From contig CM033115.1 in NCBI GenBank assembly GCA_019321725.1, positions 868,001-932,000 of the forward strand: a stretch of 64,000 bases of DNA, read 5' to 3'. The translations under genes and the position numbers were made by a program. This document shows positions 34,270-48,398 of this stretch, piece by piece (position 1 is the first letter of the stretch; every line of letters starts with the position of its first letter). Origin of the DNA: Paulownia fortunei (lineage: Eukaryota; Streptophyta; Magnoliopsida; Lamiales; Paulowniaceae). The notes under the pieces are model-generated. The model was given only the letters and a program-made list of their open reading frames with translations. It ran no database searches and was not told where the DNA came from.

Positions 34270-35589
34270 GGTACAAAGAATTTATATTTGATGCTTTCTT
34301 TGTTCTTGCATTAAAGGCAGAAATTTGGTGCTCTGATTTGCAAAGTGGCCAGCAGCTTCAATGTCTTCATATTAATTGCAGCTTCAAAGTTTACAGAAAG
34401 TAGAATATTTTTCAAGTTGAGTTTGGAATGTCTTCTAGCTACTTTCATGATAATTTAATATCAATCAAGGAGTCTCAAGTTTGTGATAAATGTTCCTCTT
34501 ACAGGTTAATTGCCACTCCAATGAGAAGTTAATTGTTTCTTCTTGATTACCAAATTTTTGTAAGAAAATATCCACCCATTGCTGTAATTATTCTCTAAAA
34601 CTGGCCAAGCTTGAAATTTTGTATTCTATTGCCAGTTTTTATTATTAACATTAGTATTAATTTATCCGTGCCAAAAATGATTTCCTTGGATTAGTTCTGT
34701 TACTGCTGCAATTCTGTAACAAACATGATTGTCGGTTCTCTTATCCCCCTTCACTGATAGAAACTCCCCATTTGATCAACGCAAGCCTTTGATTTTCCTT
34801 TTCTCCAAATTTTTAATGCAAAACCTGGGGTAGTGAATGGTAATGCTCCTGATTTCCCCCCATTACTACAGGCAAATCTTCATAACTTGAATCTGGAACA
34901 GTATAAGTAATAACCTATGAGCCCTTGACTGAAAAAAAGCTCTCCCAAATGATCATTCTTGACAAAAAGAAAAGAGCTTGTAAACACAGTTCCAAGCCCA
35001 CAGGCTTCCATCAATTAAAGAACTCCCAACAATCTTGGTTTACATACCAGACATCACAAACATTCTGCTACAACCTGTTTCCAAGTCCTAATATTGTCAT
35101 ATTGTACCATGATATACCACTTATCACAAAGTGGACAGCAGAAGATTAAGTTCAGTTATCTCTTATTTGTCTGCTTATATCAGTTGAGAAATCATTTTTA
35201 ATCTTGGCAAATTCCAATGTTTTCTTGCCTTGAAGGTTGTTGGTCACATGGTGTTTGCTGTTCCCTCTATGGTTGTATCTTCTATACTTGCAAGGATTGT
35301 TTTCATCCACCAGTTCTGGCATTGGCCCCAAATTCTATTTGGTAGCTGGGAGCATAAATTGTAACAGTGGAGAGTCAATCTTTTTCTTTGTGAGTCACTG
35401 CCCCTTAAATAATTGTTAAAAAGAGAGCATGAAAAACTAAGGTTATCTTATCTGGTATTGAATAGTTTGGCATCAATATTGTACCAAATTAGAAGTGTTG
35501 TGAGTATTTTTTTATTTAATTATAATAAACACCCACTATAACGTGGGTTCAACCAAATGAAAGAAAAACAAAACAAAAGTGTTTGTATT

Positions 35590-35970
35590 TTAAAAATTGA
35601 ATTGGATCGGTCAATTTAATTGGAACCAATTCGGTCAAGTAGACTTGAATTAATCGAAAATTTAATTAAATTAGTCAAAAACTCAGTCAAATCCGGTTAA
35701 GTAGGTTTTAATTAATCAAAAATTTAATCAAATTAGTCAAAAATTCAGTCAAAATTTTTGTTTTTTTATATGAAGTTCAAATTTGATATTTGATTATATG
35801 AACATAGTTATTTAGATTTTAGACTTTGTTAGATGTATTTTATAGTTGATTATTTATTTTTTATCTTTAATATCAATATATTAAACTTAATTTATTACAT
35901 TACATTTTAAATAATATAATAAAAAATATAATTTTTATTATATCGATTGGACCGACACTTATTTGATCAG
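35590..35970 (+). repeat. Dispersed AT-rich repeat, copy 1, with inner tandem duplication
   Basis: Two direct copies, about 35632-35692 and 35694-35752 (period 62), run from CGGTCAAGTAG or CGGTTAAGTAG to a shared CAGTCAAA end. The following part ends in TTTTTATTATATCGATTGGACCG. The whole resembles, in inverted orientation, the sequence at 49140-49385, so this is probably a transposon remnant. Confidence 0.5.
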
Positions 35971-36738
35971 TAGTCAGAAACACTATCTATAACCATTGGT
36001 GTACATAAAAGGTCCATCTTTTAACATAATATACACAATGCATTTGTTTTATTTTTTCCACTAATTCTAACCATCTTCCATTAGGTCTGTTTCACCCTGG
36101 CTTTAATCCCTGAAATAGTTTTCTATACTCTTCCATTTTGTATCTCACTTAGATCACTTAATTCTTATTAAACTCCCAAAATAGAAGAAAAATTCAAAAA
36201 AAAAAAAACTAAATCACATTAATTTATGTGATTTACCTCAATAAAGTCTTTTTACAGCTTCCAGGTAACAAGTGTAACCATGGCTATTTAATTAAATATA
36301 TTGCAAGTTACCAAACTTGCATCCAGAATTTGTATCACAATTCAAATCTTCTATCGCATTTTTATTGTCACATTTGAATATTCCACTTCAGTCTACCACT
36401 CCACTAGACTTTCAAAACAAACATCAGACCTTTGCTGATCAAATTTTACCAAATCTTTCAAAAAAAAGGTAAATCTGTCAAATTTTAAGATGCTTTGTAT
36501 TGACTTCACAATAATGAAAAAATACATTGCATCACCCAAGTTCATAAAAACATTCAAATGTATTTTCTGAGAACAGGATTCTGTCAGTTCCACACATATA
36601 CACTATCTGAAATGAACTCAATTTAAATTTAAGTCAGAACTAAAGTAAACAAATCTTGGTTGTCCTCAAACTATACATTCCTTCACCATCTATATTTGGT
36701 TCTATCAGCCTCTTCCTTCCCCTTGATTTGTAGTAACC

Positions 36739-37379
36739 ATTCCCTTCTTCATGTGTGCTGCTCTAACTCGTAAAGTTTGGGACGAACGCTCACACCACCT
36801 ACACATTGAAAAATTATTCGGTGAAAGAAGGTTTTAAAATGCCGACTTAAATTAGAAATCACTATCATAACAGTTAAATACTAGCTGTCGTAGAAAAAAA
36901 TAAAAAGCTGTTACCGTAAGACTCTTATGTTTCGCATGAGCAGAATCAGATGGAGGAAGACTAGAGCGAAGCTATGAATGCTAGAATGAAAAAATGAAAA
37001 GTTAAATGAAAATAAAAGAAACTATGGTGGACTTGTTCCTTCCTTCTCCTTTTATGGCCTATCCGAAAGAGAATCCAGTACTTCTTGGTCGTGAATACGT
37101 GAATGCTAGCCAAAAGTTCCAAATCCGAATTACAGTACCGAAGGCCACTTCCGGGTGGAAATCTATGGAACAACATGCCAATACCGATTAAGGAAACTGT
37201 AGAAGGTAAATATTTATTAGAGCATGAATTAAAAGGTCAAAAAGATAGGTCTTACCTTATGAACCTTCTGCACTTCACGATAAGAAAAGACATAGCAAGG
37301 GCCATTGAGTTGGACCTTTGCCAACGCTAGCTTCAAGATATTCATCTTCACAGCAAAAGCATCCCGTTCCGCATCACTA
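36739..37379 (-). other. Possible minus-strand exons, unidentified
   Basis: Read on the minus strand, 37379 down to about 37254 is open between an acceptor TTTTTCTAG and a donor GTAAGA, with a coding-like frame (KMNILKLALAKVQLNGPCYV in its middle). A second open piece (about 36957-36916) lies between CTCTAG and GTAACA, and a third begins after GTGTAG near 36798. They could be last exons of a small unknown gene or spliced 3' untranslated sequence of the CW gene. I recognise no family. Confidence 0.25.
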
Positions 37380-38292
37380 GAAAAAGTTAAGCTACACTTC
37401 AGTTAACAGAGTGACAACAAAATAGAAGGAAAAAAAGTACAAATTTAATTGTACTCTACTGTACACATCATCCAAAATTTGTAAACTTTGGGAAAAAGAT
37501 CCAACAAAATGCCTGGCCCGCTTCTCAAAGAATATAGCAAATTTCGAAGATCTTGCAGAACACATCCTTTGATCATCCCTTCACATACTACAGGGTCATG
37601 GAAGTGCCAACTCAACATAGCTTAATAAATCTATGAGCAGATGCACAGACATAAAACAATATGCAAATTAAAAGAAAAGACTAGAAATTAGATTACAGCT
37701 CCATGATAGCTACGACATGCAAAACTACGGTGAACCTTTTCAACAAGAGTTCCTTATTATTTTAAATGGAAACAGGGCAAAAGAAAAGGGGGCGCTTGAT
37801 TTACAATAGCACGGGACAATGCCCTTAAAAATGTGATTCCTATCATACAAAAAAAATTGAAACATAACACTAAGTCCCTCATAAGAAAGGACTAGATCTA
37901 ACTCCAGTCAGCATCCTCAAATGTCACCTATGTGTCCTAGATCTCTATAATAATCTCTTTTCTAACTAAAGAATAATCTACAACCTAGAATATCAAAACT
38001 GAACTCTCGCATGAGCTCTGAATCAGGACATGCAGAAAATTCATTTCTCGCTATGCCAACAATGTTGCATCCAAAGTTTTGAGCATGTTTGCCCTTGTGA
38101 AACAGAAGATGAACATTAGAAAATGTATTTGTAAGAATGGCAATCCAATCCCATTTTGTACACATGTACAGTATATAATTAGCTGTTATATCTTCTTTCT
38201 TCACCATATCGCAAGCCCGTGCCGGTATGATTCCTTCCACAGCCCCACTCACAGAGGGAATACACTAGTGAATCACAAGTATGTTCAGTTGA

Positions 38293-41200
38293 CTACTCTC
38301 TACGGCCACCAAGACCTTGGTGGAAAATGGTATTAAATGCAAGCCATACCAAACGTATAAGTTCCTCTACATCCTGGAAGCTGAAGTCAATAGCTCTCTT
38401 GACGGGAACAATGCCTTCTTTATTCTGAGACTCTTCAAGTTTTACATGGGCAGCTGCTAATGTATCATGTGATTTTTTGGCAGCTTCCATTGCAGAATTT
38501 ACATCTTTCGTCTGCAAAAGAACCCCAATTAAGAATGCATATCCAGATTTGGCAAAAGCAGTATTGCAAAAGCTACTTTTAAGTGTAGGTCCATCAATGA
38601 CCCTCAATTTCTCTAATGTAACACTAACAATAGCAGATTAGAAAGTTTCAGCATCTATTGATGCTGAACACATGAAATGAGCATGAGTACATCCTATTCC
38701 CTTCACACCACAATTAGGAATGCAATGCTACTGCAAACCAGTTGAATTGGCCTTTCTCAGAATAAAATCATTAATTTACTTGATCATACAAGTTTTGAAA
38801 ATCCTCAAACTATAATAGGCAACACTCGATGACAACTATATAGAAAATTTCTCTGTTTTGAAGCTTTTCTAATATCAGCAAAAAAAATATACTGGATTAT
38901 ATTGTTCCAAAAATATTGACAGTTTAACTTCATACTGTTCCTACTGTGACTATAATATTCATTTGAAGTGAGAACTTCTAATAACCTCATCTTATGTAAT
39001 AAAAAGTTCGACCTAGCAGCCAAAAAAATTTTTAGATTTACATGTGAAACCACAACATTCAAATCAAAATCAGTACAACAAAAGGAGGCAGATAGCATAA
39101 CTCTGGTCAATCAACTTACAAAGTCGAGCAGTGGAACAAAGTTGGGGCAGTTGTGAGGCACCATAACATGATTCCCAGCATGATCATTGCCTTTAGATAA
39201 AGTAGCCTTATCCACTGTTGCTAAGTTGTTTAGGTTATCAGCATCAGAAGCAGAAGATGATGGAGATTCACCTAAATAATTGGGCAAATATAACATCACC
39301 AAAAGTGTATTACGATGTAATTTAAAGAAACATGAAAAGAAATATCAACCAGGTTAGAGCAGCAAATACTAAGCAGCAACCATTCTGATAGTTGAAGATC
39401 AAAAGGGAGTATGCAAGTAAGCGTTTCTATATATAGGATTCATTTCCTGAATGTGAATTCAGTAAGAGTATAAATGATAATGGGAAGGCACCTCTTAAAT
39501 CAAGTTGGTACTCTAAAGGATTATGTCGTGCATTCAAGAAAATGAATCACTTAACTATGATAACTTCCTTAAACCACATGCTACAGAGTTAAAGGGTTAA
39601 AGGGTTAAATGGTTACTGTTTATCTTGAAGTGGTGATTACACATAAGGCCGCTTGGTGCCCATTTGATGAAATATTTACCTTTGAATTACCATACCTTGC
39701 GGAAGCATCTGCAGACTTGATTGCAAATCATGCCAAACTCTAGACGTAGTTGTACTTTTGCAAGAAACTACCCTCAGGTAAGCCACCTCCATGCATTTAT
39801 AGGCCAAAGCAGCAGCAGCCATTTAAGTCTTTTTCATATTCATAGGCACAGGTTCTGGAAATAATGTGAACTTTATTGTGAAGCCAGAAAATATGTAGTG
39901 ATCATATGAATAAGCTTCACACAAATGGTAAATCTTCAGACTGATTCTGCAATCAGTGCTTTAAGCATGCCCATACATTATGATTTCTTGTAAACAATTC
40001 AAAAGATATACATCAAATTCTATTTCGCCATAAGATATATTCCGCAGTGAAAATATGAAGCAATATCAAGAATAACTTCAGAGAAATGAGTGAAATTATC
40101 AACATCATTTTCCCAGCTAAGCACAGGTTGATCAAACGAAATGTGTTATCCTCGTGAAACAACTTAATTATTCATATTTCATTTTACTCCATAGTAAAAT
40201 TAGAAACTATATAATTAGCTCTCGCTCCATCTCAAGTTGTTTGATGTACTCCCTCTGGGCACCAAAACTAAGAAAAGTCATCTTTTATTGACAACTCAAT
40301 ACCATAATTTCAAACATCAAATCAACCCTCCACTTTATAGTACATGCTAAACAAGATCAGTTAAATATATATCACATAAGTTTATACTAACTTAATGGGG
40401 GCAATTTTGCAAATTAAACACAAGTATTCCACTTTTGGTTGGCATTTTCTTAATAAGACATCCAAACATGGAAAGTCTGTTGCGGAATACGAAGCGACAT
40501 AAGTACTCAGGTGATAAATATCTACTTACTCGCAAAGTTTGGCAGCAGTACGATACATTTGCATCGGATTCATCTCCCATTGTTTGCTGCTTTCACCATC
40601 GTAGGCCTCTAAAAGCGACGCGCCATGAAGAAACTTTAGAGCAGCTTTAAAGTACTCATAATTACTTTCAGAACCAAAACCAGAGTTCTGTAAAAGTTTA
40701 TGTGAGAAAAATAAGGACATGTATGTGGCAGGTTGCGAGTCTGTATGAACACAGAACTCAAAGATGTATGGAACCAAGCATGAGGATATAGTATACAGAT
40801 CAAATAACTGACACTTCAAAAGATAAAGAAAAGATGCACACGGATTAAGAAGCAATCCAGAAAGACCTTGATTAAATCAGCATGAATTCTAAGTTCTTCA
40901 GCTTCTTTCAAAGCAGTAGATGCAGAAGCACTGGAAACATTCTTGTTTGCAAGGCTTTCATCTACAGCCACTGACTGCTCTACCTCATTATGACCATTGA
41001 AGTTGTCAGTCCAATTTCGGGGGCAGGCAATAGCTGCATCTTTTAGAGCCTTTGATGTACCAGCTACTGAATCGTCAAGTGGTCTTGAATTCATAAAAGT
41101 TTTTTTCAAGGATACTGATAATCCTAATGCATGTTTGCTAGAACACAAGGCACCTTGTTTATTTCCCTGACGTAGGTCAATGAGCAACTTTCCGCTCCGT

Positions 41201-44200
41201 GGCTCCATTTGGGCAGAAGTTTGCTCAACAGAACTTCTCACGAAATCCTGATTAAGGTTCTGTTGTATGGCGCACTTGATTTCACACCATTCCTATCATG
41301 CTCTGTCGCTGTAGACTGGGTCTCACTTCTATTATCACCTCGCTTTCCAAGATCCCTATTGCCAACACTCAAATTATTTTTAACAGATATGATGCTAGAC
41401 TCATCAGATAAAGGATGTTTCACGTTACTTAGTACTTCATATTGGGGTGCATGATAGTTGTTGTTGACATCTGTCTCTTCTTTCCATTTATTCTTTGAAT
41501 TGACGACTTCCGAGTCTGTAGATAGATTCTCTGCCACCCTCTCAAAAGCATAACCAGATGTTCTATTCTTGCCCATGGATCGCAAAGAGGAATTCTTTCT
41601 AGAGTTACGCTGAGGTAACATCGTATTAGACTGGTCCTTGCTCGTCCCCTGCTTATTATGGCTGCGACTTACAACACGTACCCTGGTGGGCCATGGGCTA
41701 CATTTTTCTAAGATATTATCTTCAATACCAACCAAAGGGCTATTTACAAAATCAGATGGAAGATTGACACCTGATACAAGTTTACCAGAAGATTTGTCTC
41801 TGGCATCACCTTCCTGAAAATCAAGAACAGGGTTTTCAAAAGGCTCAGGACAATAGACACCAGAAGCTTTCTGCTTCCTAGTTGTCAACAACTCAGAACT
41901 TCTATTCATGTCCGAAAATTTCTTCAAACTCCCCATTGCAGGATCATTTAACCTAGAATCGACCTTCCCTACAGTCTCCATTGTCATTGGTGAGACCTGA
42001 TTTTGATTAGTTGTCCTCACGGGAGATGAGGAAACTGACTCCTGAGGCGAGCCTTTCACCTCCATGAATTTAGTTCTGTTTTTACAGGAGTCAGAAACCT
42101 TAGAGGAGCTTGAAGTGGCAGCTGTTGACAGCTGTTCACACCCCAAATCCTTTCTCAGTTTATCTATATCCTCAATGGTAAGCCGTGGCTTCACTCTGGG
42201 CCTCCTTAACTGCTGTTCTCTCTCAATACCCCTGTTAATCGGATATTCTTTACTCCTCAACAATAGGAAACTAGCTTCTGCACCTTTTCTTTTTGATGTA
42301 TCATCACCTTTACATCCATTGAACTCCTCTTCAATCTGAGTCACTCGGGATTTCTTGCGTCTCTGAAAAGCACTATCCTTGCTCCCCTCTTTCATGGTAA
42401 CCTTGCTATGTTGGAGGTTACTCCCATTGTCTTGCCCTGTCTCCACTTGATGCTGACTGTCTTCACAATCCTTGAATTTTCTATTCTTTGCAGATACTTC
42501 TCTCCCATTACATGTTTTCATACCCATGGGCTCATAATTTGGTAAATCCTGAATCCGATCTTTCTTTTTCTTCACATGAATTTGGAAATTGCCCATTCCC
42601 CCAGGGATTGCATCTTTTTGTGCACTCTGCTTATTCCCACCCCTCACAGCTGCCTTATTGGGTAACCCAGATGTCAAACAGTGGCCAATCCCACCTAAGT
42701 TCCCACCAGAAGTCTGACAGTTGTCCACATTAAGTGCACCTTTAGATTTTATCTTTTCCACCCTCACAGATTCTTTCTTGCTTTTTTTCCTTGGATTTGC
42801 ATCATCTGTAAGATGTTATATACAAAGGAAAAACTCATAATCAAGACACAAAAGGCAAAAAGATATGACAGCTCTAGCAAATGACACACCTCCAGTCCCA
42901 TGCCCCTCTTTTCGTTTATTTAATTTTGCTACAACAACTGCTGACTTATTTGGATGCTGTGCGATGGATTTGTTTGCTGCATTTACTCCTGCAACAGACT
43001 GGTTCACCTCCTTTGAACTCCCGTTTTTCATGGCCCACCGCTGGAGGTTCTTTTTACCATCAGAAGGACCTGCATTGCTCATGCTAACTGTATTCAGTTT
43101 TTCTTTCCGTTTCTGCTTCCTCACTTGATCAGCAATTTGATCAGAAGCAAAGTTCTGGCGGTTCTGATCCAAATGATGGGCACTGGCCAAACTTACTCCA
43201 GGCAAGGTTTTATCAGCAGGAGCTTGAAAATTGTATTGATTTTCAGGGACAGGAAGTAGGTATGAAGCACGAACAGCACTTGTAGTCTCATCTTCACTAA
43301 TGTCACAACAGTTCATTCCTGGACTAAAGATCAATAAAAATGTCATCAAGTCCAGGCTTCATTGCAGTTTATTTTAGCGAAATATATATGTGGGAATGCT
43401 TAACGAGGGAGATGAGAAAGAGAGATAGGTCTTTCGCATGTGCCAAATGGAGGGAGGAATGTGTGCCGGCATAGAAGCAAAAGCACACGGTTTGTAATAG
43501 CACGTACATCTCCTTCCCAGAAAAGGGATCTAATTAGATTTTCCAATAACAACTCAGATCTAATTTTGTTGCGATGCAGCACAGTTTCCTGTAATTAAAT
43601 CTAAATAAATTGATATTATTGTACCAAGGAAAAGTCCAGTTAATGTATTGCCTAATAATTTTGGGCAGGTAATTAATAAAATCGAATTATAGACTACAAA
43701 AATTTAACCAAACAAAAGCTATCAAGGTGCACCAGAAAGAAACTTACAGCCAGTCTAGCATGCTGCACACCCACTTATCAGGCAGTTGCTCAGACTTCGT
43801 ACCATATGGCAGAAGACGCCACTTCTGACAACGGTCACACCCAACCCAATCTTCCTGTATTACTATAGGAGCCACCACTGTCGGCTCTGACCCAGTGATG
43901 ATTCCTTGGTTAGAAGGTATCACTGCAAGTGGAGGCTCTATCAAATATGTTTCAGATGTCATCTTGTCAAAAGTATTTTTTATTACTCGAACTCTCCTTC
44001 AATTTATCATCATATGCAAGTTTTGCCTTAGCAGCCTCAAGATTAGAGTTCTTTGGCCTGTCACCAGAAGGCCTTCCTAATCGCTTCGGGTTCTCCAGAT
44101 GTTCTAAACTTGTATCAACCACATCTTTCTGGCTGAGATGACCGCTATGGACATCCTTCTTTCCACTGTATTTGTTTTTTGGTACCGCAGAACCACCACC

Positions 44201-47025
44201 TGTCAAACTTTCTGCTAAGTTTGAAGCTAACTTCCCACTACTTTGACATCCTTTTGACTTTTTTTCACCTTCGAACAATAATTTATTTACAGCATCAGTC
44301 ATTCCTAATCCATATTGTTCACCAGAGGTAGCTTTCATACCAACTTTCAAACTCGAGTTATCCATGGCTACTTTAATCCTTTCTCCTTCAGAAATATTCA
44401 AATAAGCTTGAAATGAAGCACGATCTTTGTTACCTGAGATTTTGCTGCCGTGCCCATGATGAACTGAAAAGTCCTTCTGGGAAATTCTAGCTCGATATTC
44501 CCCAAGCTTCTCTACAGAACTGGCTCTGGATCCTTGCTGCTCATGCTTACCACGACTGCAGGGAGAAATACGTTCCACAGAAGCATCCTTAACCAAATCA
44601 CCTGATACTACTCTTCCTTTAACCCCATCCTTACTTCCCTTCCTCTTCTTCACTTGGACATCCTTCACTTCCCTGACTGTGTCTGATAATGGTTTGAAAT
44701 ATAAGTCATGGGATGGCTGCACTCTGCTTTCCAGGATCTCACTTTCCGAGTTTTTCTGCTTACGATCATCAAGACCAACCATACATTCATTTTCTGATTT
44801 CTCAAAATTTTCTCTCATTTTAATGGATTTTGTTTTCTTCCCCCCAAGAACATCATTATTCAAAAGCTTAACAGAGACGGAATAACTCTTCCGGGCAGCT
44901 TCATGCTCGCTTTCTATTGAAGATTCTGTTTCTCTGACTAAGTTCAGCAAACCTTCACAAAGAGGTGAAAGCAGCAAGTCACCAGACACTGGGAACGAAG
45001 TCATTATCTGTTCCAAAGCAAGCAGGAGATACAAAAAACAAAACAGAACACATCAACCTCGAAAGAAATTATTTGAAAAGAAGTACGTGGTAATCCGAAA
45101 GAAGCTGTAGGCAAGTGATAGATGTAATGCGTTTTGGAAAGAGAGACGTCAAGGCGGCCATGCATTGAAGATGTGGTTGGTTGAAAGCAGAGAGTAAAGA
45201 AATTTCCATGTGTCTTTACTTGATATTTGTGAAGGTTTTTAGTTTCCAATCAATTTCAATATTTGGTGGGATACATGAGTTTTCCACTCCCACTCCCACC
45301 CCCACAACACACACAAAAACCAAAGAAAGACAGATAACAAAAAATATCTGATGATGTCCCAGAGTCCGGGGACGAATATACTGGTTCAAAGTTCACCTAT
45401 CAACTAATCTCTTACTAGCCCAAAAAGATAGACAAGGAGGAGGACGCAATAATACCAATTTCAAACGCAAAAGGAATCATACCTGAAGAATGTTGGCAGG
45501 AGATTCATTTGGAGTCTCATCAGGACTGTTTCCAGCTGTGGAAGATGGGGATGTAAGCCCCAAATTGTATATTTCAGCATTATATTGTGCCATCCTTTCA
45601 GAACCCACTTTAATACGAACCTTCAGCGTTCTCTGGTCTGTTAGATTACCTGACTTATTTGTAGGAAGTTCAACTTTCCCAGGTTCAGCAACTTGATCAG
45701 AAGACAATGATGCTTTTTGTTTGATTGAAGCATTCTCAGAGGTAAATTTCAAGTTTCGTGATGGGCGGCACATACTGGGGGGAGAAGCAGAGCAATACCT
45801 CTGAGAAGGAGGAGGATCAGGGACAATGACATAATTAGGAGCAGGATCCTGTGTGGTAACACAAGCCGCAGTGCTAAGTAAATGAAAACTTCCCACAAAC
45901 CAAATCAGCTAAAAACTCCAGCCTACCATATGAACAATAAATAGTTCAATTTTTCCCATTTACCTCAGGAAAAGGATGGTTAGGAGATCTAGACAAGCTG
46001 GGATTTTGAACTCTCAGTGGAGATTTTGGCTGCGACCAAATTGACAGAGAACGCTGATACATGGGTAAAAACGACCCATATCCACCAAATTTTGCCCCTG
46101 CCAAAGAACCAATAAGAGATCTCGACCATCATTTCCCAGTAGAACACACACACAAGTAAGATTGTTAGTCCACTTACCCAAATTTTCTGCAGAAACCCCT
46201 CCTTCAAAATCTTTCTGAAGATGCCCCAATATATTTTGAACCTTGTCTCCCTTTCAGAAACAAAAATTCAAACAATATAAGTAAAATTGTTAGATACATA
46301 TGACTAGAAGAAGAAGATATCCGCAGGAATGCATCAATACATTGCAACAAAATGCCGAACTACAACATGGGTTATTAAATTAGTATGTGGCCCATGATCA
46401 CCATATAACATACAAATGTGCAAAATTTTGAAATGAAAACCATCACATACTGTATTCTGAAAATATAAGATTCATTCACCCAACTGCATGGTGGCCAGAG
46501 ATCCTGTCAAAACTTACATCCCAAATTCAGATGAAGTTTGAATATTTTCCAAATTATCATAATAACCCAAATACACTCAACCACTGCAACTTATATAAGA
46601 AGCATTTTTACCCTTGAGGTTCAATGATCATATCCAATCAGTCACTTACACCAATTACACTTAGCATTTCAGGAACAAGCTCAGGCGCATTGAACCATTG
46701 CACTTACTGCATAATTATTCGTTATTCATCCCCCTCGTTCTGACATGTCCCAAATTATCCAAAAGAAAACCGTCATCTCTCTTCTCTGTTAATGAACCAC
46801 AATATATCTGATATATTTTATTTGGTTTACTAAAGAAATAAAATAATATTCACATGTTTATAGCACTGACCCAAAGTAATTGCCAAGAAGCAGAAAAGAA
46901 ACTCTTACAATGTAAGAGAGAGCAATGTCAGGGTCTATGCTTGTGTCATCCTTGTAATAGCAAGCCTCTCCTTCTTCAAGCTCAGGTTGGTGAATCATCC
47001 CTTTCCCACTTTCCCAACCCCCCAT
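38293..47025 (-). CDS. CW-type zinc-finger protein, with apparent frame shifts
   Basis: Eleven coding exons on the minus strand: 47025-46909, 46250-46178, 46097-45964, 45848-45483, 45007-43748, 43323-42890, 42805-40867, 40687-40530, 39854-39696, 39271-39120 and 38511-38293, all GT-AG. The start is the first ATG after an in-frame stop; ELEEGEACYYKDD follows, as in plant CWZF proteins. The CW domain spans the 43748/43323 junction: WVGCDRCQKWRLLP, then KWVC, then NCC, giving the four zinc Cys and aromatic cage Trp. CW domains read methylated histone H3 Lys4 in the nucleus. The C-terminal helical part (YKCMEVAYLRV, VIDFSFQDVEE-type end) is the conserved family tail. Three single-base shifts break the frame: an A run at 43976-43981 (one base too many), 41238-41275 (one base missing) and 39831-39836 (one too many). 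With these allowed for, every splice phase fits and the length is about 1,670 residues, normal for the family. The gene is decaying or the assembly has errors. Confidence 0.85.
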
Positions 47026-47432
47026 ACCAAAAAACCCTGACCCTAACCCCTCCCCCCAAATCCTCAAATTCCCCAAAACTCTAATCCTAACTCAATCCTG
47101 AAATCCAGCATATCACCCTTTAATTCAAAAATCCAAGTTCAACCCAATAAATACTCCAAAAAACCCACCAAATAACTTCCCCCAATTCTGAAAAATCAAA
47201 ACCACTAACTCAATCCCTACTTGATCATAAACATATACAAACCGACATGTGTATCCAATTTATTCGTACAATGACCAAGAAAATGAGTTAATGCAATTCC
47301 AAAAGAATCAATTTTTTTTTGTTTTGCAAGTGGCGTCGATCGAATCGATTCCGAATGTAATGCTCTTTTTTTTTAATTTATTTTAGTGTATGTATATGTT
47401 CTTTTGAGTTTTGATACATACAGAGAGCATAT

Positions 47433-47448
47433 GGGGGGGGGGGGGGGG
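47433..47448. repeat. Poly-G tract near the CW gene leader
   Basis: Sixteen G on the plus strand, next to a GGAGGAGGAGGGGAGGG purine stretch. In the CW transcript it would be poly-C if transcribed. Homopolymer length in such tracts is often miscounted by sequencers. Confidence 0.9.
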
Positions 47449-48367
47449 ATTGAGGAGGAGGAGGGGAGGGATGGGCTTTGGTTTTTCCTTTTCTGTTTCT
47501 TTCCCCTCTTAAATGCTAGGAGGAATTTTACTATTTTTTAATTAATTCTTTTTTAATTTTTACCCTTTTTTAATCTTTTGGGTATTTTTCCTTTTTACAG
47601 AATACTTAAAATGTGGAGAAAAATATCATGAGTCTTAATATTTTAAGTACTCTTTTTATAGTATTGATTTTATAATTATTATGAAAATAAATCATAATAA
47701 TTTCAATAATTCAAAATTTAGAAATTAAAATGATCGATAACAATCATAAATAATGAAAAGGTATAGATACGAAAAAGTAAATTTGTCTACTTTTTTAAAT
47801 AAATATGGTTGACATATTATCTAACCTTAACAAAGTAAATGCTTTTCAAGTATGTGCTTATGTGATATCTACTTTATTGTCTTAATGTTTCTATTTTTTA
47901 TTATATTTATTAACTTGCACCATCACTTTGATTTCTAAAATTTTGCATTTAATCCCTCTTAATTTTCCTTTTTGATTTTTTTTATTTTATTTTTTACATG
48001 ACAAATAAAAATTTTAAAAACCAAATGCTAGTTTATTTATTGGTATACGGTATACTATCACATAACAAGTTTATAATCGTCACTGTGATTTTTCAAAATT
48101 AGTTTTAATAATTATATCATATTTATCCTATTATTAATTATTTTATAGTCAAAATCATGAATTTTCAAAATTGATTTTATTCATAAAGGTTGTATATTAG
48201 CAATTTATCAAAATTGAGCTGGTTTTTGTAGCAATATCATGCTAATCTCATTTTTTAGGTTTTGAAATTCGATAAAAATCATATTATCTTGTAACAAAAA
48301 TTGTCCTAATCTCATTCTTATGTTTTGAAATTTGGATGTATCTTTTCAAGCATAAACTTCTTTAGGA

Positions 48368-48369
<2 letters not shown>

Positions 48370-48398
<29 letters not shown>
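48370..48398. repeat. (TA)n microsatellite
   Basis: About fourteen TA units in the CW-SNF4 spacer. Confidence 0.9.

Larger units (their letters stand above)
34270..38292. other. Convergent intergenic region and 3' untranslated parts
   Basis: Contains the 3' end of the FAR1-like gene, AT-rich spacer with a tandem repeat at 35632-35752, possible minus-strand exons at 36739-37379, and the 3' untranslated region of the CW gene next to 38293. I recognise no complete gene. Confidence 0.45.

Noticed and set aside
37006..37191. Plus-strand open frame with coding-like composition (KENPVLLGREYVN...)
   Set aside because: It looked like a possible organelle-derived fragment, but I could not identify it and it has no splice or promoter support.
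41238..41340. An extra intron that would explain the frame change in the large CW exon
   Set aside because: Available GT sites would give introns of about 30-90 bases with poor donors and would remove family-like coding sequence; a one-base shift fits the splice phases better.
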